From: Clostridium cibarium
GTDB taxonomy: Bacteria; Bacillota; Clostridia; Clostridiales; Clostridiaceae
Assembly: GCF_014836335.1 (NCBI RefSeq)
Contig: NZ_JACSRA010000010.1
Coordinates: 78,513 to 142,512 of the forward strand
Direction: 5' to 3'
Length of the DNA stretch: 64,000 bases
Both the position numbers and the translations under genes were made by a program. The notes under the pieces were generated by a model. It did not search any database. It had not been told where the DNA came from and saw nothing but the letters and a program-made list of their open reading frames with translations. Below, piece by piece: positions 35,854 through 45,590 of this stretch (the first letter of the stretch is position 1; each line of letters opens with the position of its first letter).

Positions 35854-35901
35854 ATGTGGTATTATGATAAATATAAGAAAAGAAGTACAAAGGAGGATTA
35901 G
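35854..35901 (+). CDS. Possible 15-codon leader peptide ahead of ldh
   Basis: An ATG at 35854, 13 bases after AGGAGG (35835-35840), opens a 15-codon frame, [15 protein letters not shown], that ends at TAG 35899-35901 inside the ldh ribosome-binding region, two bases before the ldh ATG at 35904. Translation of it could couple to or occlude ldh initiation. The spacing is long and conservation is unknown, so this is a tentative call. Confidence 0.25.
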   Translation: MWYYDKYKKRSTKED

Positions 35902-35903
35902 TT

Positions 35904-36854
35904 ATGTTTCAAGATGGAAAAAGAAAAATATCAATAATTGGTGCAGGATTTGTTGGGGCAACTACAGCATATGCTTTAATGAATAGTGGTATAGCTACTG
36001 AGATATGTATATATGATATTAATATGGATAAAGCGCTAGGCGAGGTAATGGATTTAGTTCATGGAACATCCTTTGTTAAGCCAGTAAACATTTACGCAGG
36101 AGGGCTTAGCGAAACAAAGGATTCGGATATAGTTATAATTACAGCAGGAGCAGGACAAAAAGAAGGTGAAACTAGATTAGATCTTATAGAAAAGAATCAT
36201 AAGATATTTCAAGGCTTTATACCTGACATAGTGAAATATAGCCCGGAATCTATATTATTAGTTGTATCAAATCCTGTTGATGTTTTAACTTATATAACTT
36301 ATAAATTATCTGGTTTCCCAAAGGAAAGGGTAATAGGCTCAGGTACAGTCTTAGACACATCAAGATTAAAATATGTTTTAGGAAAGTACTTTCAAGTAAA
36401 TAACAATAACATTCATGGTTATGTCGTGGGTGAGCATGGAGATAGTGAAGTAGTAACTTGGAGTAGTTCTAGCATTTCAGGTGAAAGCTTCGAAAAATAT
36501 TCGAGTCAAACTAATTTGCAATGGGATGAAGATATAAAGACGGTAATAGAAAATGATGTAAAAAATGCTGCATATGAAATAATAAGTAGAAAGAAGGCTA
36601 CCTATTTTGCAATTGGGCTAGCAGTTAATAGAATAGTTGAAGCTATATTTAGAGATGAAAATAGTATTTTAACAGTTTCTAGTCTTTTTGAAGGGCAATA
36701 TGGAATAGAGGATATTTATTTAGCTGTTCCAACTATAGTTGATAGAAATGGAGCAAAAAGTGTTATAGAAATGCCTTTAAGTGATATAGAAAAAGATAAA
36801 CTTAAAAAATCGGCAGATATTTTAAAAGGGCATTTAAATAAATGCAATTTATAA
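35904..36854 (+). CDS. ldh: L-lactate dehydrogenase
   Basis: Reduces pyruvate to L-lactate with NADH, a fermentative electron sink. The 316-residue product has the NAD-binding [10 protein letters not shown] (about residues 13-22), the specificity loop [12 protein letters not shown], in which Gln marks lactate rather than malate dehydrogenase, [10 protein letters not shown] (about 147-156) and the catalytic His in GEHGDSEV (about 178-185). The ATG at 35904 follows AAAGGAGGATTAGTT. It is a single gene, divergent from the arginase gene, ending at a strong terminator. A possible leader peptide precedes it. Confidence 0.95.
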   Translation: MFQDGKRKISIIGAGFVGATTAYALMNSGIATEICIYDINMDKALGEVMDLVHGTSFVKPVNIYAGGLSETKDSDIVIITAGAGQKEGETRLDLIEKNHKIFQGFIPDIVKYSPESILLVVSNPVDVLTYITYKLSGFPKERVIGSGTVLDTSRLKYVLGKYFQVNNNNIHGYVVGEHGDSEVVTWSSSSISGESFEKYSSQTNLQWDEDIKTVIENDVKNAAYEIISRKKATYFAIGLAVNRIVEAIFRDENSILTVSSLFEGQYGIEDIYLAVPTIVDRNGAKSVIEMPLSDIEKDKLKKSADILKGHLNKCNL

Positions 36855-36881
36855 TAATAAGACCTATTAGGTAATTTATAT

Positions 36882-36926
36882 GGTATAGTAGAGAACGTTT
36901 AACTGATCTACTATACCTTTTTGTTT
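36882..36926 (+). terminator. Terminator after ldh
   Basis: GGTATAGTAGA (36882-36892) is a perfect inverted repeat of TCTACTATACC (36907-36917), followed by TTTTTGTTTTT. Confidence 0.85.
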
Positions 36927-37083
36927 TTATACTAATCAAGAATGGGTTGGTACTATTAATTAGAAATTATTACAAATAAAAGTAAATGATAAAAATAATA
37001 ATATTTTACAATAATAAAAAATAGAAGTATACTTAAAAAGTATGTTTAAAATAAAGTCAAATATTAAAAAAAAATTACTTTTA

Positions 37084-37112
37084 TTGATATAATTAAGTAA
37101 TAATTATATAAT
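37084..37112 (+). promoter_or_regulatory. Promoter for the NAGPA-domain gene
   Basis: TTGATA (37084-37089), 17 bases, TATAAT (37107-37112), about 50 bases ahead of the ATG at 37164. The roughly 150 bases upstream of it are plain AT-rich sequence without other signals. Confidence 0.65.
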
Positions 37113-37163
37113 AAAGCAAACAAATAATTTGCAAAATAAGCAAATTAGATGGAGAGGAATTGA

Positions 37164-38180
37164 ATGGAGAAAAAGGTTAGAAGGAAGATTAAGAAAGATA
37201 ATAGAGTAATTAGAAAATTTAGTTGGAAGTTACTTATAGGATTTATGATATTTCAATTGTTTTTTACAGTTATAACAGCTCCTTTTATATTATTTTATGG
37301 GCCTTTTCAAAATGCAAAATCAATGTTTGTTGGTGGAGCTATGGGGTCAATGCATTATCAGTGGTTAGCAACTACTTTTCTTTCTAAAGAGCAAATTAAC
37401 AAGATATTGGGGAAAAGTGAAGTAGAAGAAGATGTATCGACAGATGGTTCAGGTTTAATAAGCATACCAAAGAATCATGATGATAATATAAAATATGCCA
37501 CTTTAGAGAATAATGATAAATTTCGTGGACATGTTCTTACTGTTAGTGATCCTACAAGAATTAAAATAGGATATACATCAAAGCTAAAAAAAGAAGGAGA
37601 AACTACATCACAAATAGCCGAAAACAATAAGGCAGTAGCTGGAGTTAATGGGGGAGCTTTTTCAGATGAAGCAAATTCGCAGGCATGGACTGCTAATGGA
37701 GGTACTCCTTCAGGTGTAATTATAACAGGTGGTAAAGTTATCTATGATGATACTTCAGGTAGTAAACAAGGTACTATACTTATGACAAAGGATGGACGCT
37801 TAGTTGCAGGTAATTATACTACAAAAGAATTATTGTCAAAAGGTGCTTCTGAAGCTGTAAGTTTTAATACGGATATTTTGGTTAGTAATGGAAAAGCAGC
37901 AAAATTACAATATCATATGGGAGGGTCTTCTCCAAGAACAATAATTGGGCAAAAACAAGATGGAAGCATTTTGTTAGTAGTTTTAGATTCAAAAAATAAT
38001 AATAGAATTGCAGCGACTTTAGATGAAGCTCAGGAAATAATGCTTGATTTAGGTTGTGTAACAGCGGCTACATTAGATGGAGGTAAGTCTGCTACAATGT
38101 ACTATAATGATGAAGTTGTAAATACACCTTCCTACGCATTTGGTGAAAGATATATACCAACTGCTGTTATAGTTAAATAA
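37164..38180 (+). CDS. Membrane-anchored phosphodiester glycosidase (NAGPA/DUF2233) domain protein
   Basis: 338-residue protein with a basic N-terminus, one membrane segment (about residues 24-46) and an outside domain of the NAGPA type. Family features: GVNGGAFSD (about 158-166), GGTPSGVIITGG (about 178-189), PRTIIGQ (about 258-264) and TLDGGKSATMYY (about 304-315). Known relatives cleave N-acetylglucosamine phosphodiester bonds or act on exopolysaccharide; here the substrate is unknown. It lies 18 bases before the beta-propeller gene, with GTGAGAGAGGTATGATTT between them, so the two are likely co-transcribed and may act together at the cell surface. Confidence 0.83.
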   Translation: MEKKVRRKIKKDNRVIRKFSWKLLIGFMIFQLFFTVITAPFILFYGPFQNAKSMFVGGAMGSMHYQWLATTFLSKEQINKILGKSEVEEDVSTDGSGLISIPKNHDDNIKYATLENNDKFRGHVLTVSDPTRIKIGYTSKLKKEGETTSQIAENNKAVAGVNGGAFSDEANSQAWTANGGTPSGVIITGGKVIYDDTSGSKQGTILMTKDGRLVAGNYTTKELLSKGASEAVSFNTDILVSNGKAAKLQYHMGGSSPRTIIGQKQDGSILLVVLDSKNNNRIAATLDEAQEIMLDLGCVTAATLDGGKSATMYYNDEVVNTPSYAFGERYIPTAVIVK

Positions 38181-38198
38181 GTGAGAGAGGTATGATTT

Positions 38199-39245
38199 AT
38201 GAAAGGATTCAAAAGAATTATAGTATGGGCTTTGCTTTCTATAATGATGCAAGTAGCAGCTCTATTATATTTAGATAAAGTATATTTAAAACATTCTTCT
38301 GAGTTTCAACTGAAAGAAGTTAAAGAAGATGTTGTTGGTAGTAAAGCTGACTTATCAATACCACAAGGAGCAAAAAAGATTCAAAGTTCTTATGATGGTA
38401 AATATATATCATATTTCGTTGACAGTAAGTTCTATCTTTTAGATACAAAGACAGGTACTTCAGAAGAGATAATAACTAATAAAGGTAATAGAGAAGTATT
38501 AAATAGTGAATGGTTGCCAGATAGAAATAGATTAACAATAGCAGAAAAGGTAACAAGTTCAAGCAAGAAAAATGTAATTAACGTTATTAATTATGATGCA
38601 AAGAACAAAACAGAATCTCAAATTACAGAAAATGAAAAAGTGTGTGATTACAAGAGTGGAATGCAAGTTGATGCAATTGAAACTACAACTCTTTCTGGAG
38701 TCACTTTTGTATCTGTGAGTAAAGGTGGGAATAATGCAGTTATTTATAGAATAAATATAGAAAAAAATGTGGAGAGTATTGGAAGCAACATTTCCGCTAT
38801 GGGAGAAATGAAAGTATCCCCTAGCAGTGATTCTATAATTTATCAAGATAAAAAAGCTAAAAGATTTTATGAATATACAAATGGTAAAGCATCAAAAATC
38901 AATATTACAAATTCAAGTAACTTGACGCTTTTGGCAAGGGATAGTAATGGAGTAGTATATATGGGCGAAGAGAGTGAAGATAAAGTAACTAAAATCTTTT
39001 CTGGAACTCTTAATCAAAAGTTTGCTACGTGGAAAGTAACTCAGTTAGATAAACCAAAGAATTCTACAGATATATATGTTAATGATAAAGGTGAGTTTCT
39101 AGTTAATGATAGTTTAGATGGAAAAGTTAAAAATCTTACAACATCAGAAAGTGTAAGTTATAAAGGAAAGTTTATATTTGTAAACAATAAAGTTATTTTA
39201 AGTTCTGATAATGGCAAGATATATTTAACAAGTCTATCAAAGTAG
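38199..39245 (+). CDS. Membrane-anchored beta-propeller-like protein of unknown function
   Basis: 348-residue protein with an N-terminal membrane segment (about residues 8-26), then an extracellular beta-rich domain with repeated short motifs in the style of WD40/PQQ/DPP-IV propellers: SYDGKYISYF, SEWLPDRNRLTIA, VSPSSDSIIYQD, NDKGEFLVND and SSDNGKIYLTS. No catalytic motif is visible. It follows the NAGPA-domain gene by 18 bases and is the last gene of that pair. It may be a binding or scaffold partner for that enzyme, which is inference from position only. Confidence 0.65.
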   Translation: MKGFKRIIVWALLSIMMQVAALLYLDKVYLKHSSEFQLKEVKEDVVGSKADLSIPQGAKKIQSSYDGKYISYFVDSKFYLLDTKTGTSEEIITNKGNREVLNSEWLPDRNRLTIAEKVTSSSKKNVINVINYDAKNKTESQITENEKVCDYKSGMQVDAIETTTLSGVTFVSVSKGGNNAVIYRINIEKNVESIGSNISAMGEMKVSPSSDSIIYQDKKAKRFYEYTNGKASKINITNSSNLTLLARDSNGVVYMGEESEDKVTKIFSGTLNQKFATWKVTQLDKPKNSTDIYVNDKGEFLVNDSLDGKVKNLTTSESVSYKGKFIFVNNKVILSSDNGKIYLTSLSK

Positions 39246-39272
39246 TAAAATAATGAAAATTGGTGAGCTATA

Positions 39273-39305
39273 AAAGACTTCTGTGGGAAATCTACAGAAG
39301 TCTTT
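39273..39305 (+). terminator. Terminator after the beta-propeller gene
   Basis: AAAGACTTCTGT (39273-39284) is a perfect inverted repeat of ACAGAAGTCTTT (39294-39305). The U tract is short. Confidence 0.7.
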
Positions 39306-39383
39306 AGATTATAAATTCAAATTTCAAAAAATTTATGGTATAATACCATTCAGAATACTTTTTAGGAGAGGAATATAGATTTA

Positions 39384-40049
39384 ATGAATAGTTTCAATTT
39401 TATGGATATAATATATAACAAAATTCTAATTATTCCAGCTATACTTTTAGCTTTTACATTTCATGAGTTTGCTCATGCAAAGGTAGCTGATATGTTGGGA
39501 GATAAAACACCAAGATTTCAAGGAAGACTTACCCTTAATCCAATGAGTCATATCGATCCTTTAGGGACATTACTTATTTTAATTGCTGGGTTTGGATGGG
39601 CAAAGCCAGTTGAAACAAATCCTTCAGCTTTTAAAAATTATTATAAGGACGATTTAAAAGTAAGTCTAGCAGGGCCATTAGCAAATTTAGTGTTAGCCTT
39701 TTTGGGATATTTGTGTTATGGACTATTTGTAATTTTTCAAACAAAAACAGGCTTATTACCTGCTTCGATTTCGAATGTGTTAGCAGGGATGTTAGATGGG
39801 GTTTTTTCTATTAATGTTTCGTTATTTGTATTTAACTTATTACCAATACCTGGATTAGATGGCTTTTGGGTATTAAGAGATTTAAAACCAAAGTTTTTCT
39901 ACAGTATTAGCGAGTCAATATATAAATATCAGATGGTAATATTAGCATTATTAGTTGTTGGTGGTTTTAGATTTATACATGTACCGGTTGTGTATGTTAT
40001 GAAGTTTATTATAATGATAGTTAATCCAGTGTTAGGATTGTTATATTAA
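39384..40049 (+). CDS. Site-2 protease (M50) family membrane metalloprotease
   Basis: 221-residue polytopic protein of the small rhomboid-like M50 group. The zinc motif is in FTFHEFAHAKVADMLGD (HEFAH, about residues 27-31), and the third ligand is in LLPIPGLDGFW (about 156-166). These stand-alone M50 proteins lack the PDZ domain of RseP. The substrate is unknown; intramembrane cleavage is inferred from the family. TTTAGGAGAGGAATATAGATTTA precedes the ATG at 39384. trmB follows after 15 bases. Confidence 0.88.
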   Translation: MNSFNFMDIIYNKILIIPAILLAFTFHEFAHAKVADMLGDKTPRFQGRLTLNPMSHIDPLGTLLILIAGFGWAKPVETNPSAFKNYYKDDLKVSLAGPLANLVLAFLGYLCYGLFVIFQTKTGLLPASISNVLAGMLDGVFSINVSLFVFNLLPIPGLDGFWVLRDLKPKFFYSISESIYKYQMVILALLVVGGFRFIHVPVVYVMKFIIMIVNPVLGLLY

Positions 40050-40064
40050 CCTAGGAGGAAAAAC

Positions 40065-40703
40065 ATGAGACTTAGAAAAAAGTGGTGGGCTAGACCTGAA
40101 CTTGAAGAAAATAAATTGTTTATAAATAACCCAAGAGAATTAAAGGGAAGATGGAAAGAGGAATTTCGTAATAATAATCCTATACATCTAGAACTAGGCT
40201 GTGGTAGAGGAGGATTCTTAACACAAAATTGCTTAAGATATCCGGAAGTTAATCATGTGGCTATAGATTTAAAAGATGAGGTGCTTGTATACGCTCTAAG
40301 AAAGGTAGAAGAGTACTCTGAAATAACAAATGGAAGATTGGTTGCATTAAATATTAGCTTTGTTAGTGAGCTTTTTGATAAGGATGAAATTGAAAAAATA
40401 TATATAAACTTTTGTAATCCGTGGCCAAAGGATAGGCATAATAAAAGAAGACTTACTCATTCAAGGTTTTTACAAGAGTATAAGAAATTCTTAAAAGTTG
40501 GCTCTGAAGTATGGTTTAAGACAGATGATACGGATCTTTTTAATGATTCTCAGGAATATTTTAAAGAAAGTGGATTCGAGATAGAATTTTTAACTTATGA
40601 CCTACATAGTTCGGATTTTAAAGAGAATATAATGACGGAGTATGAAACAAAATTCACAAAACTAGGGATGAAAACAATGTTTTTAAGAGCTAGTTTGAAA
40701 TAA
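40065..40703 (+). CDS. trmB: tRNA (guanine-N7-)-methyltransferase TrmB
   Basis: SAM-dependent methylation of G46 in tRNA. The 212-residue product has the SAM motif [12 protein letters not shown] (about residues 44-55), [16 protein letters not shown] (about 117-132), which is the family's catalytic and tRNA-contact loop, and TDDTDLF near residue 156. TAGGAGGAAAAAC precedes the ATG. It is co-transcribed with the M50 protease gene. This enzyme is unrelated to the TrmB-type transcription regulator that appears later in this window. Confidence 0.95.
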   Translation: MRLRKKWWARPELEENKLFINNPRELKGRWKEEFRNNNPIHLELGCGRGGFLTQNCLRYPEVNHVAIDLKDEVLVYALRKVEEYSEITNGRLVALNISFVSELFDKDEIEKIYINFCNPWPKDRHNKRRLTHSRFLQEYKKFLKVGSEVWFKTDDTDLFNDSQEYFKESGFEIEFLTYDLHSSDFKENIMTEYETKFTKLGMKTMFLRASLK

Positions 40704-40756
40704 GACAGGCTGTCTAAAGGTTAATTTATATTAACCATTTAGGCAGTCTGTCTTAT
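40702..40756. terminator. Long bidirectional terminator
   Basis: AAGACAG...TTAA (from 40702) pairs with TTAA...CTGTCTT (to 40754), an imperfect stem of over 20 bp with AT-rich loop and T-rich tracts on both strands. It serves trmB and the convergent Ppx/GppA-like gene. Confidence 0.8.
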
Positions 40757-42261
40757 TTTTTATAGATTAGCAAATTCTTATCATAAATCTCATGAAACAT
40801 TCTAGAAGCATTCATTGCTCGATTAATTTGAAATTTTAAATCCAATTTTGAAGATATTATAATAATTACTGAGTTTTCTTTTATACTAACTTCAATGTTT
40901 TCTATAGAATCTTCAAAACTTTCATTTAATCCTTCGGCTATACTCAGAAGAACGCCTATTTTATCAATAGCTTTTATATCAAGTTTATTTATTAAAACTC
41001 CATAGGTAGGAGATAGAAAGTTATAACTGCTATTTTTTGGAGAAGCAACAATTGCAGAACTAATAAGTAATTCTCTATGAGTTAATCCGCTAATATAAGA
41101 ATTTAATATCATATAAAATGAATGATTGTGATAATTGTAGTAATCAACGCTTATACCACTATCATGTAGATAAGATGCAGTTTTTATTATATTATGATAA
41201 CCATCATCTAGGTGATGAAGAGGTTTTAGTGCAGTAAATAATTCTTTTGTAGTATAGTAAAGTTTTTCTGCATGGGATTTATTTATATTTAAATTTTCCA
41301 TAATACCATAGAGATTATAATCTAGAATGTTTGAAACAGGACAATAGTTTTTATATACATAATCAAATATAATGCCTTCTTTTAGACCACGCCCACAAAT
41401 AAGTATGTTGGATATATCGTAATAAGAAACTATCTCTTTCAAAATAAGAGCACCACCTACTATTATATCTGCCATGCAGGGAGTAAGCTTATAAAGTCGT
41501 TTTCTCTGAGCAAGACTCTTGCATTTTAGTAAATTATATATATCCTGAATATCAATATCTGTTGTAGTATAATTGTGAATAATGTCTAAAGGGTATTTTT
41601 TTCTTTCTTTATCTAGGTTTGCTATGGAGTGTATAGTTTTTCCAGTTCCAACAATGTTGTTAAGTTTTATTCCTTTAAATTTATTTATTTTGCTTAGTTC
41701 CTTTTTAATATATAAAATAGCATTATCTAAATCTTCTTTTAATATTTTATCTTCCAAATTAAAAGCATAGGATAAATTCAATGTGCCTAGAGGTAGAGTA
41801 AAACTATCTTTAATTGCTTCGTTAAGCATCCATGATATATGAGTTGATTCTCCTGAGATATCTACCAGTAGTGCATTATTTAAATCAATGCTATTTACTA
41901 CTGCCAGATAATTATAATAAATTATATCTAAATCATTTAAAATGGTAACCTCCATATCTAAATTTTCGTTTATAACTTTTACAAATTCATCTTTGTTTTT
42001 TGATTTTTCTAAAAAACTTGTAGAGAATACTATAGGTTCCCTTGATCCATGAATTTTAGAAAGAGATTTATAACTTCTTAAGATAGATAAGGTTTCTTCA
42101 AGTTTTATATTAGATATTTTATTGTTTAGAATTAAGTCATAGTAAAGTCTTATTGGAGAATTTAGCTCGTCAATTATTTTAAAATAGCCATTATCTTGAA
42201 TCTGGGTAATCAGAAAACTAATAGAATTACATCCTATTACAATGACACTTGTTTTCTCCAT
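40753..42261 (-). CDS. Degenerate Ppx/GppA-like protein with C-terminal HD domain
   Basis: 502-residue relative of exopolyphosphatase/guanosine pentaphosphatase. The ASKHA-fold motifs are present in outline but have lost key residues: the first phosphate loop reads VIGCNS with Val8 where Asp is expected; the usual ATSALREA-like motif is STSFLEKS (80-87); the region of the catalytic Glu reads LNDLDII (about 108-114); and DIGGGSTE is DISGESTH (134-141). The C-terminal HD-like half keeps YLHDSG and NYHNHSFYMI (about 355-385). It may be a nucleotide or polyphosphate sensor, or act through the HD domain. The ATG on the minus strand follows TAAAGAGGAGTAATT. It is a single gene; no polyphosphate kinase is nearby. 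Confidence 0.78.
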   Translation of the reverse strand: MEKTSVIVIGCNSISFLITQIQDNGYFKIIDELNSPIRLYYDLILNNKISNIKLEETLSILRSYKSLSKIHGSREPIVFSTSFLEKSKNKDEFVKVINENLDMEVTILNDLDIIYYNYLAVVNSIDLNNALLVDISGESTHISWMLNEAIKDSFTLPLGTLNLSYAFNLEDKILKEDLDNAILYIKKELSKINKFKGIKLNNIVGTGKTIHSIANLDKERKKYPLDIIHNYTTTDIDIQDIYNLLKCKSLAQRKRLYKLTPCMADIIVGGALILKEIVSYYDISNILICGRGLKEGIIFDYVYKNYCPVSNILDYNLYGIMENLNINKSHAEKLYYTTKELFTALKPLHHLDDGYHNIIKTASYLHDSGISVDYYNYHNHSFYMILNSYISGLTHRELLISSAIVASPKNSSYNFLSPTYGVLINKLDIKAIDKIGVLLSIAEGLNESFEDSIENIEVSIKENSVIIIISSKLDLKFQINRAMNASRMFHEIYDKNLLIYKK

Positions 42262-42340
42262 AATTACTCCTCTTTAAATAAAATAAGTCTAGATAATATT
42301 ATATTGCTAGTGGGTGGATAAGTGTTAATAAAATTCTATA

Positions 42341-42370
42341 TTGACATGAAATCTTCTTTATATGTATAAT
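42341..42370 (+). promoter_or_regulatory. Promoter for the argS T-box leader
   Basis: TTGACA (42341-42346), 18 bases, TATAAT (42365-42370): both boxes perfect. Transcription would start near 42377. Confidence 0.75.
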
Positions 42371-42376
42371 ATATTC

Positions 42377-42608
42377 AAGAATTTAATATAGTGATTCTAT
42401 GAAGAGAAGAGTAGGATTAATTGATTTTTAAAGCGAGTAAGGGATGGTGTAAGCCTTATAAATAGATTAATTTGAATAGAGACTCGGAGAAACTACATTG
42501 AAGGTAGTCGCAAGAAGTTGCGTTAAAAATTTTTAAGTGGCATTTACTGCAATTAGAGTGGTACCGCGGGAATTTTTCCGTCTCTTATTTATTAAGAGGC
42601 GTTTTTTT
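42377..42608 (+). promoter_or_regulatory. T-box leader of argS
   Basis: The conserved T-box AGAGTGGTACCGCGG (42555-42569) lies just before the terminator, where CGTCTCTTA (42579-42587) pairs with TAAGAGGCG (42593-42601) ahead of T7. A Stem I region runs from about 42390 to 42490. GAGT near 42410 can pair with ACTC near 42483, and the 3' side of the enclosed loop reads GAATAGAG, containing AGA, an Arg codon that fits the gene. Known mechanism: uncharged tRNA-Arg pairs with the specifier and the T-box, favouring antitermination. The exact specifier is inferred by eye. Confidence 0.9.
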
Positions 42609-42654
42609 ATTTTAACAACTTATTTCATATAAGTATAGTATTTAGGAGGATTTT

Positions 42655-44346
42655 ATGGATTATAAAAAGAAGGTTGCTGAGTTAATCAGTGCAGAAGTAG
42701 AATTAGAAATTGAAAAGATTGAACAACTAATAGAAATTCCACCAAGGCCAGAAATGGGGGATTATGCTTTTCCTTGTTTTCAGCTCTCTAAAACTATGAG
42801 AAAAGCTCCAAACATGATAGCAGAAGAATTAAAAGAGAAATTAAATAAAGAAGGATTTGAAAAGATTGAAAATCTAGGACCTTATATTAATTTCTTTGCT
42901 GATAAAAGTATTTTTGCAAAAAATGCAATAGAGAAGGTATTAGCAGAAGGAGACAATTATGGTTCTTCTAATATAGGGGAAGGAAAAACTGTATGTGTAG
43001 AATATTCTTCACCTAATATAGCAAAACCTTTCCATGTAGGTCATCTATTTACAACAGCAATAGGTCATTCTTTGTATAAGATGTTTAAAAAAGAAGGGTA
43101 TAATGCTGTAGGGATAAATCACCTTGGAGATTGGGGAACTCAATTTGGTAAGTTAATATCAGCATATCACAGATGGATAGATGAAGAAGCTTTAGAAGAG
43201 GATCCTATAAAGGAACTTTTAAGAATTTATGTAAAGTTTCATGATGAAGCAGAAAAGGATCCAACTTTAGAAGATGAAGGAAGAGCATATTTTAAAGCTT
43301 TAGAAGATGGAGATAAGGATGCTGAAGCCCTTTGGAAGAGATTTAGAGATTTAAGTTTAAAAGAGTTTGAAAGAGTCTATAATATCTTAGGAGTGGAGTT
43401 TGATTCCTATGCAGGAGAAGCTTTTTACAATGACAAGATGGATGTAGTTGTTGATAAATTAAAAGATAAAGAACTTTTAGTTGAAAGTAATGGTGCACAA
43501 GTCGTAATGCTAGAAGATTATAATATGCCACCATGTATAGTTCTTAAGGGGGATGGAGCATCCATATATGCAACTAGAGACTTAGCTGCAGCTATGTATA
43601 GAAAGAAAACATACGACTTCTATAAGAGTATATATGTAGTGGGAACCCCTCAAGCGCTTCATTTTAAACAAGTATTTAAAGTGTTAGAACTTGCAGGAAA
43701 TGAATGGGCAAAAGATTGTGTCCATGTAGGATTTGGATTAGTTAAATTTGCAGACAGAAAGCTTTCTACTAGAAAAGGTGAAGTAATATTATTAGATGAT
43801 CTTTTAAGAGAATCAGTGGAAAAAACTTTAGAAATAATAAATGAAAAAAATCCTGATTTAGAAAATAAGGAAGAAGTTGCAAAGAAAATAGGAGTAGGTG
43901 CAGTAGTATTTACTTATCTTAAAAATTCAAGAGAAAAGGATATAGTCTTTGATTGGAAAGAAATACTTTCATTTGAAGGGGAAACAGGACCTTATGTACA
44001 ATATTCATATGCAAGGGCAAAGAGCATTTTAAGAAGAGCAGGAGAAATTAAAGGAGAGCCTAATTATAGTAAATTAAACTCAAAAGAAGAATTTGAATTA
44101 GTTAAAACGTTGGAGAATTTTAATAAATATATACTTATTTCATTAGATAAATTAGAACCTTCTGTATTAACTAGATATGTAATAGAAGTAGCTAAGGATT
44201 TTAATAAATTCTATAATGCTCATTCTGTACTTAATCTTGAGGATGAAGAATTAAAAATTGCTAGAATAAAACTTGTGGAAGCAACTTGTCAAGTTATAAA
44301 AAATGGTCTTGAACTTATAGGAATTGAAGTTGTGGAAAAGATGTAA
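42655..44346 (+). CDS. argS: Arginine-tRNA ligase
   Basis: Class I aminoacyl-tRNA synthetase charging tRNA-Arg. The 563-residue product has the N-terminal Add-1-like domain, the HIGH signature as FHVGH in [13 protein letters not shown] (about residues 117-129), and a KMSKS-equivalent in KLSTRKGE (about 373-380). The C-terminal anticodon-binding domain covers about 440-563. TTTAGGAGGATTTT precedes the ATG. It is controlled by a T-box leader, so expression rises when tRNA-Arg is uncharged. The AI-2E permease gene follows after about 50 bases, with no terminator seen between. Confidence 0.97.
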   Translation: MDYKKKVAELISAEVELEIEKIEQLIEIPPRPEMGDYAFPCFQLSKTMRKAPNMIAEELKEKLNKEGFEKIENLGPYINFFADKSIFAKNAIEKVLAEGDNYGSSNIGEGKTVCVEYSSPNIAKPFHVGHLFTTAIGHSLYKMFKKEGYNAVGINHLGDWGTQFGKLISAYHRWIDEEALEEDPIKELLRIYVKFHDEAEKDPTLEDEGRAYFKALEDGDKDAEALWKRFRDLSLKEFERVYNILGVEFDSYAGEAFYNDKMDVVVDKLKDKELLVESNGAQVVMLEDYNMPPCIVLKGDGASIYATRDLAAAMYRKKTYDFYKSIYVVGTPQALHFKQVFKVLELAGNEWAKDCVHVGFGLVKFADRKLSTRKGEVILLDDLLRESVEKTLEIINEKNPDLENKEEVAKKIGVGAVVFTYLKNSREKDIVFDWKEILSFEGETGPYVQYSYARAKSILRRAGEIKGEPNYSKLNSKEEFELVKTLENFNKYILISLDKLEPSVLTRYVIEVAKDFNKFYNAHSVLNLEDEELKIARIKLVEATCQVIKNGLELIGIEVVEKM

Positions 44347-44394
44347 TTTATTAAATTAGAAATTTAATTGGAGTTTAAGGAATGGGGGGGTAAG

Positions 44395-45546
44395 ATGTTC
44401 TTTGATAGGAATATTAAGTATAGGGATATATTAATTTTTGCTTTAATTGGAATAGTAGGATACAAAGTTATTGATAACTATACTTTTATATTTGATCTTG
44501 TAGGCAAATTTATATCTATAGTATCTCCATTTATATATTCATTGATATTTGCTTATATACTTAATCCTATAATGAAGATGTTTGAAAATCGTCTTAGATT
44601 TAAGAGAGGTTTATCGATACTTGTTACATATGTTAGTATATTTAGCATAGTAGTTTTGTTATTTATATATGTTATTCCAAGTATACTAGATAGTATTATA
44701 TCTATAACATCAGATATTCCTACATATGTAAGAATGGTTCAAGGATGGATAAATGAAGCTACAAAAAATGAAAATATATATGAAATAGTGAAGGAAACTG
44801 GGGTCTTAGACTATTTATCAATTATTACTACAAAATTTGGTAGTTTGCTTGTATCTGCTCTTGAAGGATCTTTATCATCAGTTTTATCTATAACTACTAA
44901 TTTAGTTAAGATTATTTTGGGATTTTTGATTTCTATTTACGTACTTCTCGATAAAGAAAGATTCATAGAAGAAAGTAAAACAATAACTTATATTTTACTT
45001 AAAGAAGAAAGAGGACAGAAGCTAATTTTGTGGTTAAAAACATATAATAAAATGATAGGGATGTATGTCGGGACTAAGGCTTTAGATTCTCTTATTATTG
45101 GGTTAATTGCATTAATTGGGCTAATAGTTTTGAAAGCTCCATATACAATACTAATTGCATTGGTAGTTGGATTCACAAATATGATTCCTTATTTTGGTCC
45201 GCTGATTGGGGTAATAACTGGAGCTATTGTTGGGATATTTGTATCCCCAAGTATGGCCTTTTTTATAGCATTGTTTCTTTTAGCGCTTCAACAGTTTGAT
45301 GCTTGGTTTTTAGAACCAAAGTTAGTTGGGAAATCTATTGGAGTTAGACCGTTTCTTATTATTGTTGGAGTAGTAGTTGGTGGAGGTTTCTTTGGGCCTG
45401 TAGGAATGATTTTAGCCTCACCTACTGTGGCAACTATAAAACTTTTTTACGAACAAAAGGTAGCTATCTTTAAAGCGAAAAATAAAAATTTGATGAGACG
45501 AATACAAGAAAATAATGAAGAAGATCCAGAAAAGAACAACCCCTAG
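44395..45546 (+). CDS. AI-2E family transporter (PerM/YtvI type)
   Basis: 383-residue polytopic membrane protein with about eight hydrophobic segments: a pair near residues 15-75, a central soluble loop, and a C-terminal bundle with GFTNMIPYFGPLIGVI and a DAWFLEPKLVGKSIGVRP motif typical of the AI-2E exporter family. Members have been linked to export of autoinducer-2 or to ion transport, and the substrate here is unknown. I start it at ATG 44395 because the G7 run at 44384-44390 is its ribosome-binding site; the in-frame TTG at 44368 lies upstream of that. The stop codon lies inside the terminator stem. Confidence 0.88.
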   Translation: MFFDRNIKYRDILIFALIGIVGYKVIDNYTFIFDLVGKFISIVSPFIYSLIFAYILNPIMKMFENRLRFKRGLSILVTYVSIFSIVVLLFIYVIPSILDSIISITSDIPTYVRMVQGWINEATKNENIYEIVKETGVLDYLSIITTKFGSLLVSALEGSLSSVLSITTNLVKIILGFLISIYVLLDKERFIEESKTITYILLKEERGQKLILWLKTYNKMIGMYVGTKALDSLIIGLIALIGLIVLKAPYTILIALVVGFTNMIPYFGPLIGVITGAIVGIFVSPSMAFFIALFLLALQQFDAWFLEPKLVGKSIGVRPFLIIVGVVVGGGFFGPVGMILASPTVATIKLFYEQKVAIFKAKNKNLMRRIQENNEEDPEKNNP

Positions 45547-45570
45547 TATTTTAAACTAGGGGTTGTTCTT
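45532..45570. terminator. Bidirectional terminator overlapping the AI-2E gene's end
   Basis: AAGAACAACCCCTAGT (45532-45547) is a perfect inverted repeat of ACTAGGGGTTGTTCTT (45555-45570). The gene's TAG stop is part of the stem. Confidence 0.75.
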
Positions 45571-45590
45571 ATAATGAGCAAATATCGAAG

